A stretch of DNA of 64,000 bases from Geomesophilobacter sediminis (GTDB taxonomy: Bacteria; Desulfobacterota; Desulfuromonadia; Geobacterales; Geobacteraceae), in the NCBI RefSeq assembly GCF_016458275.1, contig NZ_JAEMHM010000015.1:85099-149098 (forward strand). The letters are read 5' to 3'. The translations under genes and the position numbers were made by a program. Below, piece after piece: positions 35,024 through 42,877 of the stretch. The notes below the pieces were generated by a model, which had not been told where the DNA came from, did not search any database, and was given only the letters and a program-made list of their open reading frames with translations. Positions within the stretch are counted from its first letter, which is position 1, and the number at the start of each line of letters is the position of its first letter.

Positions 35024-35117
35024 GGTGGGCGCAGCTGCTGCGCCCCTACGTATCCCGGCACCAGCTCCGGTGGGAGCGCCCTACCGGGGGCGATGCCGGA
35101 GCCCGGCGCCTCTCCCA
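35024..35117. repeat. REP-like elements, partly paired (REPIN-like)
   Basis: A 24-bp member at 35070-35093 (GTGGGAGCGCCCTACC...GGGCGA) is followed by a degenerate inverted copy ending CTCTCCCAC at 35117. A hairpin at 35024-35049 (GGGCGCAGCTGCTGCGCCCC) is possibly another member. Same family as 53081 and 60727. Confidence 0.55.
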
Positions 35118-35161
35118 CCTTACAAAGAAAGACCTCACGGCCTGCCGTATCTGCAGTGCAG

Positions 35162-35494
35162 CTACCGCAGCACCCACTGGTGCACCAGCGCTCCGGCCAG
35201 CCAGGCGACGAAGCCCGCTCCGACGGCGGCCCCGACCGGCAGCTGCCGGTGGAAACAATACAGAGACGTGGCGAAAAAAAGGATCGTCGGCACGATCCCG
35301 AACAGCACCCCCCGGTTGTACGCCACCAGGTTCTGGTAGTCGCCCGGGCGGTCGCTGTACAGCCAGAAGAGCACCAGCAGGGTGGTGATCGGCATGGTGG
35401 CGATCAGTCCGGCCAGTGCCGGGTAGCGCCGGCCCAGTTGGGCGCAGCTGATGATGACGAGGTTGGTTACCAGGAGCTTGGCGAGGAAGTTCAT
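35162..35494 (-). CDS. DUF3147/GlpM-like small membrane protein
   Basis: 110 residues with four predicted transmembrane helices and the family-like pattern of a conserved polar N-terminal half (AGLIATMPITTLLVLFWLY). Function unknown. Last gene of the def operon; its ATG overlaps the deacetylase stop by 4 bp. Confidence 0.75.
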   Translation of the reverse strand: MNFLAKLLVTNLVIISCAQLGRRYPALAGLIATMPITTLLVLFWLYSDRPGDYQNLVAYNRGVLFGIVPTILFFATSLYCFHRQLPVGAAVGAGFVAWLAGALVHQWVLR

Positions 35495-36444
35495 GGGAGG
35501 CGCCCGGACAGGGCCTCGGAAAGCGGCCGGAGCGTGAGCCGCTTCAGCATCGGAAGAAGGAGCTTGATCCCCTTGGGCTCGTTGCCGTTGCCGTGCACCA
35601 GGATGAAACTCCCCGGTTCGACCTTTTCTCCCTTGGCAAGCCAGGCGTTGCTCCCCAGCGGGATAAGGGAAAGCTCACGCAGCCGCCGCACCGTCGCCTG
35701 GTCGGCGACCAGACCCGGAAAGCGGAAGAACGGGGACGGGACCAAGCCCTCGGAGAGCAAGAGGACCTCGACCTCCAGGACTTCGCGGTCGAAGTCGGTG
35801 CCGGGGGTGAGGAGAAAATTCCCCGCCAGGGGCAGCTTGGGATCGTAGGGGTGGTGCAGCGAGTGGTTGACCCAGGTGATGGCCAGGGTGCCGCGGGCGG
35901 ACTGGGCTTTGAGGTAGGCGAGCTCCTGCGGGTGGTTTTTCAGCCAGGCCCCGGAGATGGCGATCGCGACCGGCACCGGTCCTTTCTGATCCAGCGCCGC
36001 GACCTGGTCGAACATCTCCCATTCAAAGGGGCGCTTGGAAGGACAGAGGTCGACGGTCAGGCAGACCCCGCTCCCCGCCTCGGCATGGGTGGCACCCTGG
36101 TTTTGCAGGTGGTAAGGGGCGGCGGTGTACTCGGCCAGGCTCTTGCCGAAGGGGGTGGCGCGGAACCGCTCCACCGAGCCGTGCGCCCGGAAAGAGACCG
36201 CCGGCAGGTCGTAGGTGCGGAAGGTGCGCGGATCGACGGCGAGCAGGTGCGGGACGCCGTCCTCCAGGAAACTCCGGGTCGCCCAGAGTTCCCGGCCGGA
36301 GAAATCGGTGCCCGCCTTGGAGATGACCGAGTAGCCGGTGATGACCGCAGCGGCGCCGGGACCGGCGGTCAGGGTCAGGAGGAGGGCGGCCAGGGCCAGC
36401 AGGAAGCCGACGCGGGAACCGTTCTTGAGCGAGACCGGTCCCAT
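35491..36444 (-). CDS. exported polysaccharide deacetylase-like protein, divergent
   Basis: 317 residues with a signal peptide (VGFLLALAALLLTLTAGPGAAA). The NodB-like fold is suggested by CLTVDLCPSKRPFEWEMFDQV, where canonical enzymes have T-F-D-D-G, and by ITWVNHSLHHPYDP and PFFRFPGLVAD. The metal-binding Asp-Asp pair appears altered, so activity is uncertain. ATG 36444 lies 1 bp after the DUF116 stop and has only a weak ribosome site, so it is probably coupled. A longer in-frame extension is a shadow of DUF116. Confidence 0.75.
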   Translation of the reverse strand: MGPVSLKNGSRVGFLLALAALLLTLTAGPGAAAVITGYSVISKAGTDFSGRELWATRSFLEDGVPHLLAVDPRTFRTYDLPAVSFRAHGSVERFRATPFGKSLAEYTAAPYHLQNQGATHAEAGSGVCLTVDLCPSKRPFEWEMFDQVAALDQKGPVPVAIAISGAWLKNHPQELAYLKAQSARGTLAITWVNHSLHHPYDPKLPLAGNFLLTPGTDFDREVLEVEVLLLSEGLVPSPFFRFPGLVADQATVRRLRELSLIPLGSNAWLAKGEKVEPGSFILVHGNGNEPKGIKLLLPMLKRLTLRPLSEALSGRLP

Positions 36445-36445
36445 G

Positions 36446-37216
36446 CTACGGGAGCACGGAGCGCAGGGCTTCCTCGATCTTGTCCACATCGACCTTGGTG
36501 TTGAAGCAGGGGCCGTAGGGGCGATCGTTGAGGACGCCGATGACCGGAAGGGGATAACAATCCTTGATGCCGGAGGTGAGGTCGCGTTCGCAGGCGACGG
36601 CGAGGACCAGCTTGGGGCGCTTCTCGATGATGACCTTGCGGGCCAGCGTGCCGCCGGTGGCAACCGAGATGTCGATGTTGTAGCGCTGCGCCAGGTCGGC
36701 CAGGCCGCGGATGTCGCAGCGGCCGCAGCGGACGCACTTGCCGATGTCGCCGGTCACCTTGATCTCGCAGTCGGAAAGCTGCAGGCAGTGCGGCAAAAGG
36801 ATCAGGATCCGGTCCGGCCGCACCTTGAGCCGCTGCGAGGCGACCAGGGAGTTGTTCATGGCGACGAACGACTGCCGGATGGTGTCCTTGGAGATGCCGC
36901 AGAGCCGCCCGATCATCTCGATGAGCGGCAGGAGGAACTTGATCACCACGCCGCGCATGAACTTGGTGAAGAGGATGTCCTTGCCGAAAGCGGTGGTGAG
37001 GACCAAAAGCACGGTGCCCAGGACGGCGACGCCGGAGAGGATGCCGAAGACCATCCCGATGATCCGGGGTAGGTCGGGATGGATGTTGGCGAGCCCGCGG
37101 GTCGGGATGTACCAGCCGAGGTAGATGAGCCCGACCACGAGGAGGCAGGTCATCCCCATCAGCGCAACGAAGAGGCGCTTCTTGGGAGGTTTTACGGTGT
37201 TGCTCGTATCAGACAA
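36446..37216 (-). CDS. DUF116 membrane protein
   Basis: 256 residues: two transmembrane helices (about 15-36 and 50-72) and a cytoplasmic DUF116 domain with a cysteine cluster GKCVRCGRCD that may bind a metal or Fe-S cluster, plus CERDLTSGIKDCYPLPVIGVLN. Function unknown; commonly found beside fmt in Geobacter relatives. Overlaps fmt by 8 bp. Confidence 0.85.
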   Translation of the reverse strand: MSDTSNTVKPPKKRLFVALMGMTCLLVVGLIYLGWYIPTRGLANIHPDLPRIIGMVFGILSGVAVLGTVLLVLTTAFGKDILFTKFMRGVVIKFLLPLIEMIGRLCGISKDTIRQSFVAMNNSLVASQRLKVRPDRILILLPHCLQLSDCEIKVTGDIGKCVRCGRCDIRGLADLAQRYNIDISVATGGTLARKVIIEKRPKLVLAVACERDLTSGIKDCYPLPVIGVLNDRPYGPCFNTKVDVDKIEEALRSVLP

Positions 37217-38162
37217 TGGGGGTCCCCTTTGCAGCGAGGAGAGTGCCGGGTTCGACTTTGCACCCGGCGACGAAATCGGCGGCGGGAAGGCGCTTTTTCC
37301 CTTCGAGCTGGAGTTCGAGCAGGAGCACGCTTCCGGAACCGCAGGCCACTTCGATGCCGTCGCGGCCGGCCTTGAGTACCGAGCCGGGCGCGCCGGAGCC
37401 GTCGGCGGTCTGCACCCGGTATATCTTGAGGAGCTTGCCGTCCAGGCAGCTGAAGGCGCCGGGCCAGGGGGTCATCCCCCGGACCAGGTTCTTCACCTGC
37501 TGGGCGTCCTTGGTCCAGTCGATCTGCCCGTCCTCCTTCTTGAGGATGGGAGCGTAGCAGGTGAGGCCATCGTCCTGCTTCTCGGGAACCAGGCGCCCCT
37601 GGGCCAACTGGTCGACGGTCTCGGCAAGGAGTTCGGCACCCATGACGGAGAGGCGGTCGTGGAGCTCGCGGGTGGTCTCCTCGGGATCGATCGGGGTGAC
37701 CGCCTTGAGGAGCATGTCGCCGGTGTCGAGGCCTACGTCCATCATCATGGTGGTGACCCCGGTCTCGGCCTCGCCGTTGATGATGCACCAGTTGAGCGGC
37801 GCCGCCCCCCGGTAGCGGGGGAGCAGCGAGGCGTGGACGTTGATGCACCCCAGGCGCGGAATGTCGAGCAGCGCCTTGGGAAGGATCTGTCCGAAGGCGA
37901 TCACGACGATCAGGTCCGGCTCGAGCGCGCGGATCTCCTCGATCGATTCGGGGAGGCGCACCTTGACCGGCTGGAGCACGCGGATGCCATGCTCGACGGC
38001 CAGCGTTTTTACCGGCGGCGGCAGGGTCTGCTGCCCACGTCCCTTCGGACGGTCCGGCTGGGTCACCACGGCAACCACGTTTTCGCCGCGCTCGATCAGT
38101 TTCGCCAGGGTCGGGCAGGCGAAGTCCGGGGTTCCCATGAAGACAATTCTAAGTCCGGTCAC
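37209..38162 (-). CDS. fmt: methionyl-tRNA formyltransferase
   Basis: 317 residues. Formylates initiator Met-tRNA using 10-formyltetrahydrofolate. Hallmarks: RIVFMGTPDFACPTLAKLI at the N-terminus, INVHASLLPRYRGAAPLNW (catalytic Asn and His) and the C-terminal tRNA-binding OB-like domain. Follows def with a 1-bp overlap; the pair handles addition and removal of the formyl group. Confidence 0.97.
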   Translation of the reverse strand: MTGLRIVFMGTPDFACPTLAKLIERGENVVAVVTQPDRPKGRGQQTLPPPVKTLAVEHGIRVLQPVKVRLPESIEEIRALEPDLIVVIAFGQILPKALLDIPRLGCINVHASLLPRYRGAAPLNWCIINGEAETGVTTMMMDVGLDTGDMLLKAVTPIDPEETTRELHDRLSVMGAELLAETVDQLAQGRLVPEKQDDGLTCYAPILKKEDGQIDWTKDAQQVKNLVRGMTPWPGAFSCLDGKLLKIYRVQTADGSGAPGSVLKAGRDGIEVACGSGSVLLLELQLEGKKRLPAADFVAGCKVEPGTLLAAKGTPIV

Positions 38163-38671
38163 TAAACATCCCCTTCGTCGTGGGAGCGCTGGTAGCGCTT
38201 CCGGAAGATTCCGCGCTTGAGCGGGGAGAGGTGGTCGATGAACAGGATGCCATCCAGGTGATCGATCTCGTGCTGGAAGGCGATCGCCAGGAGGTCCTCC
38301 GCCTTGTAGGTGATCTCCTCGCCGTCGAGGTTGAGGGCCTTCACCACGACCCGGGCGTGGCGCCGGACGTTGGCGGAGTAGCGGGGGACCGAGAGGCAGC
38401 CCTCCTCCTCGTACGCCTCGCCTTCGGCGTGGATGATCACCGGGTTGATCGCGACGATCAGCTCGGGGGGCTCGTCCTTGCCGGCGCAGTCGATGACCAC
38501 CACCCGCTGATGCACCCCGATCTGCGGCGCGGCCAGCCCGACGCCGGGAGCGTCGTACATGGTTTCCACCATGTCCCGCACCAGTTCGCGCATCTTATCA
38601 TTAATGACCGTAACCGGCAGGGAAGGTTTCTTCAGCTCCGGGTCGGGATAGACCAATATCTTTCGTATCAT
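38162..38671 (-). CDS. def: peptide deformylase
   Basis: 169 residues. Removes the formyl group from nascent proteins. All three motifs are intact: GVGLAAPQIG, EEGCLSVP and QHEIDHLDG (metal ligands Cys, His, His). Start taken at ATG 38671, eight bases after GAGG; an in-frame GTG two codons earlier is too close to that site. First gene of a five-gene minus-strand operon. Confidence 0.96.
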   Translation of the reverse strand: MIRKILVYPDPELKKPSLPVTVINDKMRELVRDMVETMYDAPGVGLAAPQIGVHQRVVVIDCAGKDEPPELIVAINPVIIHAEGEAYEEEGCLSVPRYSANVRRHARVVVKALNLDGEEITYKAEDLLAIAFQHEIDHLDGILFIDHLSPLKRGIFRKRYQRSHDEGDV

Positions 38672-38705
38672 GAGCACATCCTCTAGGGCGTTACACTATC
38701 CCGGC

Positions 38706-38734
38706 ACTATATAAATTTGCCCCGAAAAAATCAA
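38706..38734 (-). promoter_or_regulatory. predicted sigma-70 promoter of the def operon
   Basis: Minus strand: TTGATT (38734-38729), 17-bp spacer, TATAGT (38711-38706), 35 bp before the def start. Confidence 0.65.
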
Positions 38735-39356
38735 TTCTATTGTAGGTACGGGGATTCCCCACGATGCCAGAAGCTGCGCCAGGGTGGCTTGGGGGACGGC
38801 TCGGCGCTGCCTCCGAGCCGCTTTCGGGAACGGGCCCGCAGGTGCCGCCCCCCCATCCGACGCCGCGGCGTTGCGGGCGCTGCCTGCGGCGTCCTTTCGA
38901 ACGCGGGGAAGCTCTGGAGTCAGAAGCTCCGGCATTCATCTTCGCGTCGCCCAGGACAGATAAAACACCACCACAAAAGAACTTAGCAGATCCCGTACTG
39001 TCATTTCCCCTCCGTCCAACTGATCCTCCGGGACCTCCCTCCAACACCTGCCGACTACCTGCCGATCCTCCTGCCGCAGAGGGTGATCGCTCTCCATTTA
39101 TTATCTTCACCCGCTCCGTCTCAATACAACTTCTTTAAGCAATGCTGCGAATCTTCTTTGACACTTGATCGAGCCTGTGAGAAGATCGCCCGCACCGCTT
39201 TCCGGTCAGGCGAAACCGAGGAGCTTCCTGGCTGGAACAGGATACATTCTTCAACATCGTCACAAGACTCCCGACGAGCTCTAATCGACCCTGCTGCGAA
39301 AATGAAAAAATCTGGTGAAAGTATTCGTTTTACCTCCCAGTTTTTGCAGGCAACTG
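38735..39356. other. 620-bp region without a supportable gene
   Basis: A GC-rich first part (38760-38960) with dyads, including direct copies of GAGCTTC around 38910-38935 (minus strand), then pyrimidine-rich sequence with ctgccga repeats, then AT-rich DNA up to the cytochrome promoter. Reading frames of 90-140 codons exist on both strands but have no family features. A non-coding RNA or a decayed gene is possible. Confidence 0.4.
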
Positions 39357-39385
39357 TTGACAATCCAAAGCAACCGTTATATAAA
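39357..39385 (+). promoter_or_regulatory. near-consensus sigma-70 promoter of the 12-heme cytochrome
   Basis: TTGACA (39357-39362), exactly 17 bp, TATAAA (39380-39385), about 45 bp before ATG 39431. The strongest promoter match in the window; suggests high, constitutive expression. Confidence 0.75.
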
Positions 39386-39430
39386 TCCGTGATTAATAAT
39401 TAACTACGGTTTAACACCTAGGAGGGACCA

Positions 39431-40300
39431 ATGAGAGTAGCAAGACTTTTCAACCTTTTAGCGGCATTGGCACTGTTCTGCTGTATCGGAACGGCGTGGG
39501 CCGCTGAGCCTGGTCAGGCGCCTGCGACGCTTAATAGCAGCGACTGCCAGAAATGTCATGAAAAACCCCCCAAGGATATCGCCGAGAAGGGTGGCAAGCA
39601 CAAAACCGAAATTACCTGCCAGGACTGCCACGTCGGTCATCCTCCTAAGGTGAAACACCCGATTCCGCAGTGCAGCATGTGCCACACCGGCAAGCCGCAC
39701 TTCCAGCTGAAGGACTGCCTCGGCTGCCATAGAAACCCGCACACCCCGAAAGTCATCACCTTCGGCACCAACGTGACCGACGCCTGCCTGACCTGCCACA
39801 AGCCGCAGATCGAGCAGCTCAAGGCATACCCGAGCAAGCACACCTCCCTCGCCTGCTCCTTCTGCCACAACGTTCACGGCAAAAAGCCGGACTGCACCCA
39901 GTGCCACAAGTCGCACTCCAGCGACATCACCAAGAACGAGTGCAAGCTGTGCCACAAGGCGCACCAGCCGCTCAACGTGACCTACAAGGCGGACACCCCC
40001 TCCAAGTACTGCGCCGCCTGCCACAAGCGTCCGTTCAACCTCCTGGCCAACAGCACCGCCAAGCACAGCAAGCTTGCCTGCGTGTACTGCCACCAGAACA
40101 AGCATAAGACCGTGCCCAAGTGCACCGACTGCCACGGCGTTCCGCATCCGGCTTCCCTGATGTCCAAGTTCGCCAAGTGCCAGGAGTGCCACAACATCGC
40201 CCACGACCTGAACCACTGGTCGGCTCCGGCGGGCGGCGCCAAGCCGGCGGCTCCGGCTGCCAAAGCTGCCCCGGCGAAGAAGCCGGCTACCAAGAAGTAA
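39431..40300 (+). CDS. 12-heme c-type cytochrome with Ala/Pro/Lys tail
   Basis: 289 residues with a signal peptide (cut after about AWA) and 12 CxxCH motifs in about 230 residues, a density typical of Geobacter periplasmic or outer-surface cytochromes. The last 35 residues (after NHWSAPAGGAK) are a repetitive Ala/Pro/Lys tail, possibly a flexible, positively charged linker. The repeats do not follow the strict three-heme c7 pattern of the gene at 4978. AGGAGGG precedes the ATG. Preceded by a near-consensus promoter and followed by a terminator, so monocistronic and probably abundant. Confidence 0.92.
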   Translation: MRVARLFNLLAALALFCCIGTAWAAEPGQAPATLNSSDCQKCHEKPPKDIAEKGGKHKTEITCQDCHVGHPPKVKHPIPQCSMCHTGKPHFQLKDCLGCHRNPHTPKVITFGTNVTDACLTCHKPQIEQLKAYPSKHTSLACSFCHNVHGKKPDCTQCHKSHSSDITKNECKLCHKAHQPLNVTYKADTPSKYCAACHKRPFNLLANSTAKHSKLACVYCHQNKHKTVPKCTDCHGVPHPASLMSKFAKCQECHNIAHDLNHWSAPAGGAKPAAPAAKAAPAKKPATKK

Positions 40301-40320
40301 GCACCTGGCGAGCAGTATCG

Positions 40321-40350
40321 GGAGGCCGGCAGATCCCTGCCGGCCTCCTT
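40321..40350 (+). terminator. terminator of the 12-heme cytochrome gene
   Basis: GGAGGCCGGCAG, loop ATCC, CTGCCGGCCTCC; the T-tract is weak (TTGCATT). Confidence 0.75.
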
Positions 40351-40447
40351 GCATTCTGCCCCTCCCCTTGAGGAAGGGGGCTCTCCACCGGGACCAGATC
40401 TCCCGAACGGACCGTTCCAACACAACTCATCTGAAGGAGGAGCGAGA

Positions 40448-40837
40448 ATGCTCGTCATCTCTATTGCCACGGCAATCACCGCCATAACCCTGGTTGTTCT
40501 TACCGCCTTCACCATTCCGGTCCTTCTCGAACTTAAAAAGGCCGCGATCTCCGTCCGCACCGTTTCCGAAACCTTCAATACCCAGCTCAAACCGCTCATC
40601 GAGGAGATGTACCAGACGGTTGCGGACATCCACGAGCTGACCAGCGCCGTTGCCGCCAACGCGGAGGGGGTCGGATTGCTGGCCGGGGAACTCGGCCAGG
40701 CGGGAGAGAACATCAGGATGATCAACCGGATTGCCTCGGGCATTACCGGTCTCGTTTCCGGCTCATCGCTTTGGCTCACCGGGGCGAAGGTCGCCGGGCG
40801 CTTTATCATGGACAGAATTTCCAAAAAAAGGGGGTAA
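40448..40837 (+). CDS. DUF948 family membrane-associated protein
   Basis: 129 residues: N-terminal helix (about 4-26), a coiled-coil region, and a short hydrophobic segment near 95-110. This is the DUF948 layout often paired with YtxH proteins. ATG 40448 follows AAGGAGGAG; the frame is open upstream only by chance. Five bases separate it from the YtxH gene. Confidence 0.82.
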   Translation: MLVISIATAITAITLVVLTAFTIPVLLELKKAAISVRTVSETFNTQLKPLIEEMYQTVADIHELTSAVAANAEGVGLLAGELGQAGENIRMINRIASGITGLVSGSSLWLTGAKVAGRFIMDRISKKRG

Positions 40838-40842
40838 CAGCT

Positions 40843-41157
40843 ATGTCTGAAGAAAACGACGGTATTGGAGCGGGTACGGTACTGCTTTCCTTTCTTGCCG
40901 GTGCGGCCGTCGGGGTCGGGGCGGCGCTCCTGTTGGCTCCCAAAAGCGGAGAGGAGCTGCGCGGCGACATCAAGGACCTCGCCGACGACGCGGTAAGCAA
41001 GATCAAGGAATACGCCAGTGACGCCCAGGAGAAGATCCGCGCCTCTTACGAGGACGGCAAGGAGCTGGTAATCGAGAAGAAAAACATCATCTCTTCCGCC
41101 ATCGAGGCGGGTAAGCAGGCGATGGAGCGGGAGCGGGAAAAACAGGAGCAGGTGTAG
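40843..41157 (+). CDS. YtxH domain protein (general-stress type)
   Basis: 104 residues: one N-terminal transmembrane helix (GTVLLSFLAGAAVGVGAALLLAP) with the family sequence APKSGEELRGDIKD, then a charged helical tail. YtxH in Bacillus is a stress protein of unknown mechanism. Co-transcribed with DUF948 and followed by a strong terminator. Confidence 0.88.
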   Translation: MSEENDGIGAGTVLLSFLAGAAVGVGAALLLAPKSGEELRGDIKDLADDAVSKIKEYASDAQEKIRASYEDGKELVIEKKNIISSAIEAGKQAMEREREKQEQV

Positions 41158-41178
41158 TACCCGCACCGACCGGTCCTG

Positions 41179-41207
41179 AAAAAAGCCCACTTCGGTGGGC
41201 TTTTTTT
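41179..41207 (+). terminator. terminator of the DUF948-ytxH unit
   Basis: GCCCAC, UUCG tetraloop, GTGGGC, seven T; AAAAAA on the left also allows function on the other strand. Confidence 0.92.
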
Positions 41208-41239
41208 GTGCGGATCATCTCTTCTGACCAAGTGACCTG

Positions 41240-41304
41240 CGTCCCCTCTCCTTCAAGGGTCGCGCGCAACCGCGCGAGCTTGCGACGGACAGGGTGAGGT
41301 TGGG
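41240..41304. repeat. CCCTC-type element split by a GC-rich insert
   Basis: Starts GCGTCCCCTCTCCTTCAAGGG and ends GACAGGGTGAGGTTGGGG like the complete copy at 44526, but the centre is replaced by a 30-bp tcgcgcgcaaccgcgcgagc-like hairpin. Confidence 0.55.
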
Positions 41305-41325
41305 GTTGGCGATGCGCCACCATAA

Positions 41326-41365
41326 AGGCAAGTCCCCCCAGCCCCCTTGGTCAAAAGGGGAGTAT
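41326..41365. repeat. AATCCCCC-type intergenic hairpin element
   Basis: AGTCCCCCCAGCCCCCTTGG followed by TCAAAAGGGG; related to the pair at 34891-35010. Lies just before the YihY gene. Confidence 0.55.
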
Positions 41366-41395
41366 CGCGGCGGAAACCTATCTACGGAGACCGAG

Positions 41396-42739
41396 ATGCC
41401 GACATCGGGCCCATCGAAAGGCTTTTTTTCACAGACCCTCTGGGAACTCGATCCGGCGCAAATCGGCGGGATCAAGGGCCGGAGTGTGTATTTGCTCCAG
41501 CTGACCGCCGCAGTCTGCCGCAATTTCTACCAGGACGGCTGCCTGGTCCGGGCCGCCGCGCTCTCCTTCACCACGCTCCTCTCCTTCGTCCCCCTGTTTG
41601 CGCTCGCCTTCTCCGTGCTGAAGGGATTCGGGGTTCAAAACCGCCTGGCGCCGCTGATCCTGCAACAGGTTGCCGCCGGTTCCGAGGTGGTGGTGACCCG
41701 GGTAATCACCTACATCAACAACACCAACGTCGGCTCGCTCGGGGCGATCGGCCTGGTCGCGCTGCTCTTCACCGTCGTCAACATGCTGGGGAGCATCGAG
41801 GAAGCCTTCAACGCGATCTGGGGGGTCGCCGAGACCCGCACCTTCTACCGGAAATTCAGCGACTACCTGAGCGTGCTCGTGGTGGCGCCGCTGCTCCTGC
41901 TGGCCGCCACCTCCATCACCGGGAGTCTCCAGAATCGGTCGGTCGTGGTCTGGATCCTGGAGCGGACCTACCTGGGGGACGTCTTTCTCTTCCTGCTGCA
42001 ACTCGCCCCTTACCTGAGCGTCTGGGTCGCGATCTTCCTCCTCTACATCCTCATGCCCAACACCCGGGTCCGCTATCCCTCCGCATTTTTCGGGGCGGTG
42101 CTCGCCGGGACCCTCTGGGAGTTCGCCCAGTGGGGGTACATCCATTTCCAGGTCGGGGTCGGCAACTACAATGCGGTCTACGGCACCCTGGCCGCGCTCC
42201 CCATCCTCATGGTCTGGATCAACGTCAGCTGGCTGATCGTCCTGTTCGGGATGGAGGTGGTCGCCCTGCACCAGAACCTCCGTTGCTTCCGCCGCGAAAT
42301 GCGGGGGGACACGGTAAGCCAGTCCCTGCGCGAGACGGTCGCCCTGGCCACCCTGCGACGCATCGCCGAGGCCTTCCACCGCGGCGAGCCATCCTGGACC
42401 GAGGAGTCCCTTGCCGTCCGGCTCCGGGTCCCGCTGCGGGTGATGCGCCAGACCCTCGCGCAGCTGGAGGAGGCGGGATTCATCGTCCCGACCGGCTCCG
42501 GCGAAAGCTACCACCCGAGCCGGGAGCTGGACCAGATTGCGGTGCGTGACGTCCTTTTGTCACTGCGCAGCCACGGTGCCGACTGTCGGCTCACCGGCGA
42601 GGAAGCCACCGAGATGATCCTGGAAACGGTCGACCGCGCCGTCGCAGAGGCGCTCGGCAACGGCACGCTCAAGGAGCTCGTCGAGGAGCCGGAAAAGGGG
42701 GCGGCCGTCGTTGACAAAGAGGACGCAACTGGCATATAG
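41396..42739 (+). CDS. YihY/BrkB family inner-membrane protein
   Basis: 447 residues with six transmembrane helices over about 45-300 and a winged-helix-like C-terminal cytoplasmic domain (about 310-400: ETVALATLRRIAEAFHRGE, LRVMRQTLAQLEEAGFIV). YihY proteins were once called RNase BN in error; their function is open, with transport or envelope roles proposed. ATG 41396 has GGAG about seven bases upstream; an in-frame extension covers an intergenic repeat and was rejected. The stop overlaps the promoter of the next gene. Confidence 0.88.
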   Translation: MPTSGPSKGFFSQTLWELDPAQIGGIKGRSVYLLQLTAAVCRNFYQDGCLVRAAALSFTTLLSFVPLFALAFSVLKGFGVQNRLAPLILQQVAAGSEVVVTRVITYINNTNVGSLGAIGLVALLFTVVNMLGSIEEAFNAIWGVAETRTFYRKFSDYLSVLVVAPLLLLAATSITGSLQNRSVVVWILERTYLGDVFLFLLQLAPYLSVWVAIFLLYILMPNTRVRYPSAFFGAVLAGTLWEFAQWGYIHFQVGVGNYNAVYGTLAALPILMVWINVSWLIVLFGMEVVALHQNLRCFRREMRGDTVSQSLRETVALATLRRIAEAFHRGEPSWTEESLAVRLRVPLRVMRQTLAQLEEAGFIVPTGSGESYHPSRELDQIAVRDVLLSLRSHGADCRLTGEEATEMILETVDRAVAEALGNGTLKELVEEPEKGAAVVDKEDATGI

Positions 42740-42740
42740 T
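42711..42740 (+). promoter_or_regulatory. predicted promoter of the transpeptidase gene, inside the end of yihY
   Basis: TTGACA (42711-42716), 18-bp spacer, TATAGT (42735-42740). The -10 includes the TAG stop codon of the upstream gene (42737-42739). Confidence 0.6.
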
Positions 42741-42877
42741 GGCGGGATAACAAGCGACTAAGTTCCGGTTCGAAGTGCGCAGTAGGCCCGGCAGGCGGCC
42801 CCTTCCGGTCCCGCTTCCGACCCCGGAACTTCCAAATATCCACAACTCTGAACGTCATCGTTCTCCCCTCCGGAGTT

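Noticed and set aside
38890..38960. tRNA-like anticodon arm (TCTGACTCCAGA) and TTCGAAA on the minus strand
   Set aside because: No acceptor stem, D-arm or proper T-stem can be formed around them.
38764..39138. Overlapping frames of 90-140 codons on both strands upstream of the 12-heme cytochrome
   Set aside because: No family motif, no ribosome site and composition like non-coding GC-rich DNA.
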